In this document: positions 1 through 5,909 of the stretch, piece after piece
How positions within the stretch are numbered: the stretch's first letter is position 1
Layout of the letters: each line of letters opens with the position of its first letter
Origin: Deltaproteobacteria bacterium
Lineage (GTDB): Bacteria > Desulfobacterota > DSM-4660 > Desulfatiglandales > Desulfatiglandaceae
Assembly (NCBI GenBank): GCA_019314425.1
Contig: JAFCZI010000105.1
Span: 1 to 7,666 of the forward strand
Direction of reading: 5' to 3'
Length of the DNA: 7,666 bases
Notes under the pieces: model-generated
Told to the model about the DNA's origin: nothing
Database searches by the model: none
The model's input: only the letters and a program-made list of their open reading frames with translations
Made by a program: the position numbers and the translations under genes

Positions 1-322
1 GGTGCTGATAAAATACCACGGCGAGCTGAGATAACGCTTTGCGGGAGTCGGAGACCTGCATAAATACCGGCATTTGATCTGGTTTCCGGGTGAGTTTCTG
101 AACCGCAACCTCCGGCGTCACCTCTGACAAAACAGCTGCGGCCCCCCTGGAGACAGCATCCCCGATAAAATCATGCCCATCCTGCGCATGTCCCTTAATG
201 GCCACGAAAAGGTCACCCGGCCCGATCTTACGAGAATCATAGTTTACATGAGGGATTTCCACATTCTGTCCGCCCGAAAAGCGCTTAATGTTGATATTCC
301 CTATGAGTTTTTTTAAATGCAT
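1..322 (-). CDS. murE: MurE, UDP-MurNAc-tripeptide synthetase, N-terminal part (gene runs off the left edge)
   Basis: The first 107 residues of a Mur ligase are visible, beginning MHLKKLIGNINIK at the ATG at 322-320. The stretch DSRKIGPGDLFVAIKGH (about residues 29-45) followed by DGHDFI is the conserved N-terminal uridine-nucleotide-binding signature of MurE. SDSRKALSQLAVVFYQH at the edge matches the end of that domain, just before the ATP-binding region. MurE is a cytoplasmic ligase that adds the third residue (usually meso-diaminopimelate in Gram-negatives) to UDP-MurNAc-L-Ala-D-Glu; the amino-acid specificity motif is outside the window. The gene follows ftsI by 63 bp, the usual dcw order. 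MurF has a similar N-terminal domain, but gene order and the motif wording favour MurE. The ribosome binding site is weak (AAGAAA, about 8 nt upstream). Confidence 0.93.
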   Translation of the reverse strand, partial: MHLKKLIGNINIKRFSGGQNVEIPHVNYDSRKIGPGDLFVAIKGHAQDGHDFIGDAVSRGAAAVLSEVTPEVAVQKLTRKPDQMPVFMQVSDSRKALSQLAVVFYQH

Positions 323-344
323 GGCGCTGTTTCTTAAAATTTGG

Positions 345-376
345 TTTTAGCCATCAGCTAAAAGCCAACGGCCAAC
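345..376. repeat. Small hairpin with short direct repeat between ftsI and murE
   Basis: TTTTAGC (345-351) and GCTAAAA (357-363) form a perfect 7-bp inverted repeat around a 5-nt loop. It is followed by two copies of GCCAAC (364-369 and 371-376). No long T-run follows in the direction of transcription, so it is not a convincing terminator. It sits in the transcribed spacer of the dcw operon and may be a degenerate copy of a dispersed short repeat or a mild mRNA processing or attenuation element. The structure is seen directly; the role is unknown. Confidence 0.4.
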
Positions 377-385
377 CGCTCGTCA

Positions 386-2368
386 TTACATGGGTGGCTT
401 GAAATTCACCGTGATGCTTTGAACCGTTTTCAATGGAGATCCGGGCTCCGGATTCTGCCCGATGGCCAGCCCTGACCCTTCGAGGCACACTTTCAAACCC
501 AGGGAACGGCTGCGTTTAAGAACCTCTCTCATCCCCAGGCCGATAAAATCGGGCAATTGCGCTGCCTGTGGCGCGTGAGGCAGCAGAGCCGTTTCCGGTG
601 AAATGGGGGGTACTGCGGCGTTTTCCGATTTCACGTTCGACTGTGCCGATGGAACGTTAACACTACTGAGCAGGGAAGGATTAGGACTGATTCTGAGGTG
701 GTTCAGCGCCCATGAGCCCACTTCTTTGAATACGGGTCCCGCCACCCGGCCACCGTAGATATAACCTTTGGGCTCGTCGATCATTACCATAATTACCAGC
801 CGGGGTTTGCCCGACGGAACAAAGCCCACGAAGCTTGCCACATATTTCTTTTTTGAGTATTGCTTTGTTTTGGGATCTACCTTCTGTGACGTTCCCGTTT
901 TTCCGGCAACCTTGTATCCCTCGATGGCGGCTTTTTCGGCTGTGCCCTCCTCGGTTGCTACTCCCTCAAGAATAGCGGCTACTTTCCGGGCCGTTTGGGT
1001 CGAAATAACCCTTTTCACCACCTTTGGATGGGTTCTTTTAGTGGTATGTCCGGAGTCATCCACGATTTTTGAGACAACATATGGACGCATCAGGTTTCCC
1101 CCATTTGCGATGGCTGCCATGGCCATGGTCAACTGTAAAGATGTGCTGGTCATACCCTGCCCAAAAAAAAGTGTCGCCTGATCAATTTCCCTGGCGTTTT
1201 TTGCACTCCTGATAAACCCGCTACGTTCACCCATAAGATCAATTTCCGTCTTTTTCGCAAAACCGAAATTTTTCAAATATTCGGTAAATTTCCGGTATCC
1301 CAGTTTCTGGCCCATTTTGATGGCCCCGATATTGCTGGAATAGACAATAACATCGGCTGCGGAAAGGTTGCCGTATTTGTGGGTGTCATGAACCACCCTG
1401 CCGCCCACTTTGAATTTGCCCTGCTCACAGTAAAACTGGGTGAGGGGCGAGACAACGGATTCTTCCAATGCCGCTGCCAACAAAAAGGCCTTGATCGTAG
1501 ACCCCGGCTCAAAACAATCCGTTACGGGCCGATTACGCCATTGATAAGGTTTGTAGTGAAAAAAGACATTCGGGTTGAATTCGGGCACCACGGCCATGGC
1601 CAGGATTTCACCGGTATACGGGTCCACCACCACACAATGTCCCCCTTTTGCTTTTGCTTTTTCAACCGCTTCCCGAAGCGACTGCTGAGCCTTATACTGA
1701 ATGTCTTTGTCGATGGTCAGATAAAGGTCATGTACCCTCTGGTCCGAAGCTACGGGTCTTATGACAGCGAAAGGCCTGCCCAGCGCATCCCGCATGAAGA
1801 CCAATTTCTCTTCAGGCCCCCGGAGCAACCCATCAAACTTTTTTTCAAGCCCTTCCAACCCCTGGTTGTCGGTCCCGGAAAAGCCGAGGACATGGGCAGC
1901 CGTTTCACGACCGGGATAATAACGCCTTGTTTCAGTGGTGACCCCCAACCCCTTGAGATCAAGGGCTTCGACTCGTTCCGTCAGGGATTGTGGAATCTTC
2001 CTTTTAATCCAAACAAAAGAGCGGTTCCGTTGAAGTTTTTTCAGAACCTGGCTCTGCTTTTCGCCCAGAACTTTCGACAGCGCCCGGGCTGTTTTATTTT
2101 TGTCTTTTATCTGCTTTGGGTGGGCAAATACCGACCCCACCTGAACGCTGATTGCCAGCTCATGCCCTTCTCTGTCGTAAATAACCCCCCGTTTCGGTGG
2201 CAGATTTGTGGTCCCGATGATACCGTTTTTCGCTATGCCACGCAGATACTCTTGCTGCAACACCTGAAGTTGATAAACCCTGACAAAAATGGTGAGCAAC
2301 CCGCCCATGAAAAAAACACTTACCAAATGGATACGAAAGCGAATCCATCTTTTTTCTTTAAGTTTCAT
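386..2368 (-). CDS. ftsI: FtsI-type penicillin-binding protein (class B PBP, septal transpeptidase) with C-terminal PASTA domain
   Basis: The product has 660 residues. A short basic N-terminus (MKLKEKRWIR) precedes one membrane segment at about 13-32, so the bulk is periplasmic. The PBP dimerisation domain spans about 55-205 (PPKRGVIYDREG, YPGRETAAHVLGF). The transpeptidase domain carries all three catalytic motifs: SxxK as S290-T-I-K293 within FEPGSTIK, SxN as S344-S-N346, and KTGT at 490-493. A Pro/Ala/Ser-rich linker (about 560-604) leads to one PASTA domain at about 605-658 (PDFIGLGMREVL, GQNPEPGSPLKT). The enzyme cross-links septal peptidoglycan with FtsW at the divisome. The start is the ATG in a 4-bp ATGA overlap with the ftsL stop; no clear Shine-Dalgarno is seen, which points to translational coupling. 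A SpoVD-like name is possible because of the PASTA domain, but dcw position and partners favour the division enzyme. Confidence 0.95.
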   Translation of the reverse strand: MKLKEKRWIRFRIHLVSVFFMGGLLTIFVRVYQLQVLQQEYLRGIAKNGIIGTTNLPPKRGVIYDREGHELAISVQVGSVFAHPKQIKDKNKTARALSKVLGEKQSQVLKKLQRNRSFVWIKRKIPQSLTERVEALDLKGLGVTTETRRYYPGRETAAHVLGFSGTDNQGLEGLEKKFDGLLRGPEEKLVFMRDALGRPFAVIRPVASDQRVHDLYLTIDKDIQYKAQQSLREAVEKAKAKGGHCVVVDPYTGEILAMAVVPEFNPNVFFHYKPYQWRNRPVTDCFEPGSTIKAFLLAAALEESVVSPLTQFYCEQGKFKVGGRVVHDTHKYGNLSAADVIVYSSNIGAIKMGQKLGYRKFTEYLKNFGFAKKTEIDLMGERSGFIRSAKNAREIDQATLFFGQGMTSTSLQLTMAMAAIANGGNLMRPYVVSKIVDDSGHTTKRTHPKVVKRVISTQTARKVAAILEGVATEEGTAEKAAIEGYKVAGKTGTSQKVDPKTKQYSKKKYVASFVGFVPSGKPRLVIMVMIDEPKGYIYGGRVAGPVFKEVGSWALNHLRISPNPSLLSSVNVPSAQSNVKSENAAVPPISPETALLPHAPQAAQLPDFIGLGMREVLKRSRSLGLKVCLEGSGLAIGQNPEPGSPLKTVQSITVNFKPPM

Positions 2369-2733
2369 GGCAGCAAGATGATTTGTTCAGGCTTCGGAGG
2401 GCTGAGCCCCAGTTTCTGAATCGCGAGACGTTCCAGATTTCGCGGTGATTTCAGGGTGGCCAGTTCCAGTTTGAGCTTTTGATTGATTTCCCTGAGCCTC
2501 ATTTCCTCCTTTTTCAATTGGCTGAGATCATATCCAATCTGGGTTATTTCAAAATTGGACCACACATATCCAATACCAGTCCCCATAAAACAAATTAACA
2601 TCATCAGGGTTACAAAGACCTGTCTTCGGGTGACATGAAGCCTGGCGGGTTTCGATCTTTCATTCGCCATACGAACCCCGCTTGCGGCATTACGGGAATT
2701 CATCATTTTCGATAGATTGTCCGGACGGGTCAT
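2365..2733 (-). CDS. ftsL: FtsL-like cell division protein
   Basis: This is a 122-residue bitopic membrane protein. It has a basic cytoplasmic tail of about 38 residues, one transmembrane helix at about 39-59 (VFVTLMMLICFMGTGIGYVW), then a charged heptad-like coiled coil at about 62-94 (LSQLKKEEMRLREINQKLKL). It ends with a short family-typical tail (LERLAIQKLGLSPPKPEQII). FtsL pairs with FtsB and FtsQ in the periplasm and activates FtsW-FtsI. Sequence conservation in this family is low, so the call rests on topology, size and its place between rsmH and ftsI. Its start overlaps the rsmH stop by 4 bp, with an AAGGA ribosome binding site about 8 nt upstream; its stop overlaps the ftsI start by 4 bp. 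Confidence 0.9.
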   Translation of the reverse strand: MTRPDNLSKMMNSRNAASGVRMANERSKPARLHVTRRQVFVTLMMLICFMGTGIGYVWSNFEITQIGYDLSQLKKEEMRLREINQKLKLELATLKSPRNLERLAIQKLGLSPPKPEQIILLP

Positions 2734-3755
2734 GACGACATCCTTTCTGCAACCCTCATGATGGCGCTGCGTGCCCTGGGGTTATTATGGATTTCCGCTT
2801 GTTCCGGTTTTTGGCCCTTTTTGAACAGACGCGTGAAAGTCGGAGACTTATCGCATGCGCAAACCGGAAAATCGGGGGGGCAGATGCAGGCCTTTTCCCA
2901 ATGAACCATGGCTTTTTTGACCTGCCGGTCTTCAAGGGAGTGATAGGAAATGACAACCAGCCTCCCCCCTGCGGCCATCAGTGCAGGAATTTTACGGAGG
3001 AATGTCTCCAGGTTGTCCATTTCCTTGTTAACGGCTATTCTGAGCGCTTGAAAAGTTTTGGTTGCGGGATGCCGCTTCCAGGGCTGACGAGATTTAGGCG
3101 TTGCCCCTTCAATTATTTGGGCCAGCCCGGCTGCGGTTTTGATGGGGTTTTTGTCTCGCGCCCTTACGATAGCCCTGGCAAGAGGCTTGGCTCTCCGTTC
3201 TTCGCCATATTCCCGGAGAAGAGCTTGAAGGGATTTGACGGGGAGGGTGTTGATCAAATGCTCTCCGGTCGGTTTGTGGTCCGGATTCATTCTCATGTCG
3301 AGGGGCTCTTCTCTATTGAAGCTGAAGCCTCTTCCGGATTTTTCGATCTGGTAAGAGGACATTCCCAAATCAAGTAAAATGCCATCAATACTGTCGATGG
3401 CCAACTCCTGCATCACCCTGCCCAGGTTAGCGAAATTCGCCTGGACAAGCTGTACCCGATGGTCTGAACTCAATCTTTCATGTGACAAACGGATGGCGTC
3501 AGGGTCTCTATCCAGACAGATTAGTCTGCTTTTTTCAGGCAGATAGGACAATATCTCCGAGCTGTGACCGCCTGATCCAACGGTTCCATCAACATACACG
3601 CCTTCCGGTTTGAAGTTGAGATACTGGATAGCTTCCTGGACAAGGACCGGAACGTGAGGATAGTTCGAATTTTGAATCTCTAGATCCGTAGTTCTTGAAG
3701 GGCCTGGCTTGCCTCGGGGAACACCTCCGTCACTCTTTCGAATTCCGCCTCCCAT
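2730..3755 (-). CDS. rsmH: RsmH (MraW), 16S rRNA (cytosine-1402-N4)-methyltransferase
   Basis: RsmH is a cytoplasmic SAM-dependent enzyme that methylates N4 of C1402 in the ribosomal P site. Clear family motifs are present: PHVPVLVQEAI at 33-43, the SAM loop GTVGSGGH at 57-64, LDRDP at 81-85, LLDLGMSS at 127-134, EPLDMRM at 150-156, RHPATKTFQALRIAVNKE at 228-245 and SYHSLEDR at 270-277. A four-cysteine cluster (C290, C292, C299, C301, in CICPPDFPVCAC) may bind metal. The length from this ATG is 341 residues, somewhat above the usual figure of about 310, because about 30 residues precede the conserved start. No in-frame ATG, GTG or TTG lies between this ATG and the conserved region, so this start is kept. 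It overlaps the 3' end of mraZ by 76 bp. The Shine-Dalgarno is poor (GGGA about 10 nt upstream). Confidence 0.95.
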   Translation of the reverse strand: MGGGIRKSDGGVPRGKPGPSRTTDLEIQNSNYPHVPVLVQEAIQYLNFKPEGVYVDGTVGSGGHSSEILSYLPEKSRLICLDRDPDAIRLSHERLSSDHRVQLVQANFANLGRVMQELAIDSIDGILLDLGMSSYQIEKSGRGFSFNREEPLDMRMNPDHKPTGEHLINTLPVKSLQALLREYGEERRAKPLARAIVRARDKNPIKTAAGLAQIIEGATPKSRQPWKRHPATKTFQALRIAVNKEMDNLETFLRKIPALMAAGGRLVVISYHSLEDRQVKKAMVHWEKACICPPDFPVCACDKSPTFTRLFKKGQKPEQAEIHNNPRARSAIMRVAERMSS

Positions 3756-4117
3756 TTCTTTTTGTCCCAGATTTCAAACCGTTTTAATTGACCCACAACC
3801 ACAACCTCTTTTTTCAGTCCCGTAACTTCTCTTAAGTAGAGAGGGATCGTGATTCTACCGTTCTTTAGTGGACATTCTTCAGCGCCGGAAATAAAATACC
3901 TGAGAAAAGCGATTCCCGCGCTGTCAAATAAAGGAAGATTGGCCGCTTTTTCTTCGAGTTGCCGCCAAACGTCCCTGGTAAAAGCCCAGAGACAGCCGTC
4001 TTTATGGGTCACCACCAGGCACTGATCCCCTTCCCGGGGCAGAACCTCACGAAATCGCGTGGGGATCGCCAAGCGACCTTTGGCGTCCAGATTGTGTTTT
4101 GAACGTCCGCGAAACAT
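3680..4117 (-). CDS. mraZ: MraZ, transcriptional regulator of the dcw cluster
   Basis: From the chosen start the protein has 145 residues, the usual size. It holds two SpoVT-AbrB-type half domains: LDAKGRLAIPTRFRE at 10-24 and the diverged second copy PLKNGRITIPLYLRE at 83-97. MraZ proteins assemble into rings, bind tandem direct repeats upstream of their own gene and regulate the dcw operon. I chose the ATG at 4117-4115 because the family begins MFRG...NLDxKGR and a GGAAAG ribosome binding site lies 6 nt upstream. The longer reading frame from the GTG at 4156 would place its start almost on the predicted transcription start and inside the operator. This is the first gene of the operon; its 3' end overlaps rsmH. 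Confidence 0.94.
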   Translation of the reverse strand: MFRGRSKHNLDAKGRLAIPTRFREVLPREGDQCLVVTHKDGCLWAFTRDVWRQLEEKAANLPLFDSAGIAFLRYFISGAEECPLKNGRITIPLYLREVTGLKKEVVVVGQLKRFEIWDKKKWEAEFERVTEVFPEASQALQELRI

Positions 4118-4129
4118 GGGAAACTTTCC

Positions 4130-4169
4130 ATGACACTTTGTGACAGTTTTTACCACTCTTCGGCACTAT
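4130..4169 (-). promoter_or_regulatory. Predicted MraZ operator: four tandem 10-bp boxes
   Basis: Read on the minus strand, four contiguous 10-mers follow each other without gaps: ATAGTGCCGA (4169-4160), AGAGTGGTAA (4159-4150), AAACTGTCAC (4149-4140) and AAAGTGTCAT (4139-4130). The approximate consensus is AAAGTGKCAH. Known MraZ sites are direct repeats with a 10-bp pitch: TGGG boxes with 5-nt spacers in E. coli, and AAAGTGKCA-like boxes in mollicutes. The array covers the -10 element and the first part of the leader, so bound MraZ should block initiation. The repeats are seen directly; binding is inferred from family knowledge and position. Confidence 0.8.
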
Positions 4170-4193
4170 CCGGTAAAAAAATCGTCTTGTCAA
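4165..4193 (-). promoter_or_regulatory. Sigma70-type promoter of mraZ and the dcw operon
   Basis: On the minus strand a perfect -35 box TTGACA (4193-4188) is followed by a 17-bp spacer and the -10 box GATAGT (4170-4165, four of six matches). Initiation is expected near 4158, giving a leader of about 41 nt before the mraZ ATG at 4117. The -10 box lies within the first MraZ box, which fits autorepression. Confidence 0.75.
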
Positions 4194-4206
4194 GAAAATT
4201 GTCTCT

Positions 4207-4276
4207 CGTTCCCCCGCTCTGCGTGGGAACGTACCGTGGACGCTCAGCGTCCATTCGCACCGTGTCTCTCAGACAC
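4207..4276. repeat. Triple-hairpin palindromic repeat element
   Basis: Three perfect or near-perfect palindromes follow one another. Hairpin 1 spans 4207-4231, with an 11-position stem, one C/T mismatch and loop TCT. Hairpin 2 spans 4237-4253, with a 7-bp stem and loop TCA. Hairpin 3 spans 4262-4276, with a 6-bp stem and loop CTC. Hairpins 1 and 2 share a CGCTCNGCG core. The CGTTCCC...GGGAACG unit resembles a short palindromic repeat I recall as dispersed between genes in many proteobacteria; that memory is not verified here. It lies between divergent genes, so a terminator role is unlikely. A copy elsewhere in the genome would confirm it as a REP-like element. Confidence 0.7.
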
Positions 4277-4395
4277 CCTTACCCGTTCGATCCGAAACCA
4301 CAAAAGGTGATGGCAATTCTGTTGATTTTGACCATGAAAACGGGTAAAGATGAAGGTTCATAGAGAAACTAGCATAGTGAATGGTTGTTTCCCAC

Positions 4396-4399
4396 GGAG
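4396..4399 (+). promoter_or_regulatory. Ribosome binding site deciding the start of the DUF4384 gene
   Basis: GGAG lies 9 nt before the ATG at 4409. This favours the ATG over the in-frame TTG at 4385, which would add eight residues and place the start upstream of this site. The resulting N-terminus is a normal signal peptide. Confidence 0.6.
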
Positions 4400-4408
4400 T
4401 GTATTGAT

Positions 4409-5896
4409 ATGCCCGATCGACTATCTTTCCCCCTTTGTCATATTCGAAAAATTCCGGTTTTTCTCCTGGCCCTGGCCCTCTGGTCCTTTTCAGGGGCCTC
4501 TGCAACTGAAGGAGCCGGATTTTTTTCAAGCAATTCCGAAACCCTGAACGATGTGGCCCGGTCCATTGCCGGAGGACTCGGTAAGGCGCACGAAACGTCC
4601 CGGCCCCGGGGGACCGGCGGGTTGAAGTCGGTGGTTTATGTAAGCCGGAACTATTTTTTCGACCCCCACACCAGGGCCACTTATCCCCTCTCCTCCTATC
4701 TGGCCGATGAGTTGCGCATTGCCCTGGCTGCAACCGGTCTTTTTGACCTCACCACGGACGCGGATTTTGATTCCGATTACGTGCTCACGGGCAACTACCA
4801 CCGGGAGAAAGACCGCCTCATCATTACCTGCCGGCTCAAACAGATGACGGTTCGGCCCGCTGGGCAAAAGGTGGTGGTGGACGCGGCCTCGGCCCGGGAA
4901 GAACTGGAAAAAAGCCACTGGGATCCCCAATGGTTCACGGATACGGTGGAGAGCCGGATGCGGTTTCTCATGGCCCGGCTGGAGGAAAAATGCGCAAGCG
5001 ATCTCCTTGGAAAAGAACGCTCCCGGGTGGTGGTGGAGAAGTTCCGGTTCCAGGACGAGGGGCTTTTTTCGCCGTTCAGCGCCTACGTTGGCAGTTGCAT
5101 CACCGACCACCTGACCCGCAGCAAACTCCTTGTGCCTTTAGAACCCCGGAACGGCCGGATTATTGACGAGAAGGGCATCAAGGAGAAAAATATCGTTCCC
5201 ACCAGCACCCAAGGAGGCACTCTGGCCGCCCTTTCCCAATCCGCCTGTTCCCTTACGGGGGCCTATTGGCCCAAGGGGGAGAACATCGAGGTGAAAGCGA
5301 AACTGATCACCCCCGAAGACGAGATTCTGGCGAGCGCTTCGGTCCTGATCCCCGGAAAATTGATCAACCCCCAATGGCTTGTCCTTCCCCAGAAAAAAGA
5401 TACGGGGTTCATGCGGGCCTACGAGGGGTTCAGGGATCGTGCGCCGGGAGAGGATCCCTTTGAGGTGGAGATCCTCACCACCCGGGGCAAAAACAACCTG
5501 ACCTACAAAAAAGGGGAAAAGATTGTTTTCCTCCTCAAGGTCAACCGGAATGCCCATGTGCGCATCTTCAACCGGGGGGCGGATGGAGAGATTTACCGGA
5601 TTTTCCCCAATGCCTTTCACCCGGACGACCGGGTCCCGGTCGGGCGGGCGGTCATGATGCCCGGCAAGGGGTACGGCAATTTTGCCTTTGAGGTCAGAGC
5701 GCCGTTCGGAAACGAGATCGCCAAGGTCTATGCTTCGGATCGGCCCCTTGAGGAATTGCCGGGGAAGGCCTTGGGGATGGGCTTTAAAAAGATGACCCTC
5801 CCGGCCAAGGAAATCCAGGACGCTTTTACCGGATATGCGCTGAAACACGGGATCGCCCTGGGGCAGGATGATGTGGTGATCCGGACTGTGGAGTAA
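4409..5896 (+). CDS. Exported DUF4384 domain protein with duplicated N-terminal module
   Basis: The product has 495 residues from the ATG. A signal peptide is visible: basic region with HIRK, hydrophobic core PVFLLALALWSF, likely cleavage after GASA near residue 32. Two regions look alike: about 74-147 (VVYVSRNYFF, then LADELRIALAATGLFDL, then YVLTGNYHREKDRLIITCRL) and about 206-314 (RVVVEKFRFQ, then ITDHLTRSKLLVPLE, then CSLTGAYWPKGENIEVKAKL). Each has a strand, an amphipathic helix, and an LTGxY-type strand pair, recalling the FlgO/CsgG/TolB-N style of envelope modules. Residues about 350-450 match DUF4384 (LTYKKGEKIVFLLKVNRNAHV, then IYRIFPNAFHPDDRVPVGR, then FEVRAPFGNEIAKVYASDRPL). DUF4384 often accompanies caspase-like or kinase-type modules, but its function is not established. 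The gene heads a two-gene operon with the WD40 gene 13 bp downstream. The product is probably periplasmic; no lipobox is seen. Confidence 0.85.
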   Translation: MPDRLSFPLCHIRKIPVFLLALALWSFSGASATEGAGFFSSNSETLNDVARSIAGGLGKAHETSRPRGTGGLKSVVYVSRNYFFDPHTRATYPLSSYLADELRIALAATGLFDLTTDADFDSDYVLTGNYHREKDRLIITCRLKQMTVRPAGQKVVVDAASAREELEKSHWDPQWFTDTVESRMRFLMARLEEKCASDLLGKERSRVVVEKFRFQDEGLFSPFSAYVGSCITDHLTRSKLLVPLEPRNGRIIDEKGIKEKNIVPTSTQGGTLAALSQSACSLTGAYWPKGENIEVKAKLITPEDEILASASVLIPGKLINPQWLVLPQKKDTGFMRAYEGFRDRAPGEDPFEVEILTTRGKNNLTYKKGEKIVFLLKVNRNAHVRIFNRGADGEIYRIFPNAFHPDDRVPVGRAVMMPGKGYGNFAFEVRAPFGNEIAKVYASDRPLEELPGKALGMGFKKMTLPAKEIQDAFTGYALKHGIALGQDDVVIRTVE

Positions 5897-5898
5897 AC

Positions 5899-5903
5899 GG
5901 AGG
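5899..5903 (+). promoter_or_regulatory. Strong ribosome binding site of the WD40 gene
   Basis: A perfect GGAGG lies 6 nt before the ATG at 5910, inside the 13-bp gap after the DUF4384 stop. It fixes the start and supports co-transcription of the two genes. Confidence 0.75.
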
Positions 5904-5909
5904 TTCCTT

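Noticed and set aside
1379..2419. Long open frame of 346 codons on the plus strand opposite ftsI
   Set aside because: It lies wholly antisense to a confidently identified PBP, has no recognisable domain and no ribosome binding site, and is a codon-bias shadow.
4207..4276. Start of a CRISPR array or a Rho-independent terminator
   Set aside because: The three hairpins differ in sequence and spacing, there are no identical repeats with spacers, no T-run follows, and neither neighbouring gene ends here.
4322..4350. Possible plus-strand promoter for the DUF4384 gene (TTGATT, 17 bp, TAAAGA)
   Set aside because: Only four of six and three of six consensus matches, and an overlapping alternative TTGACC has no good -10 partner. 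A promoter is expected here but not located with confidence.
4130..4363. 77-codon open frame in the divergent intergenic region
   Set aside because: It crosses the MraZ boxes and the three hairpins; the peptide is a translation of palindromic repeats, with no ribosome binding site.
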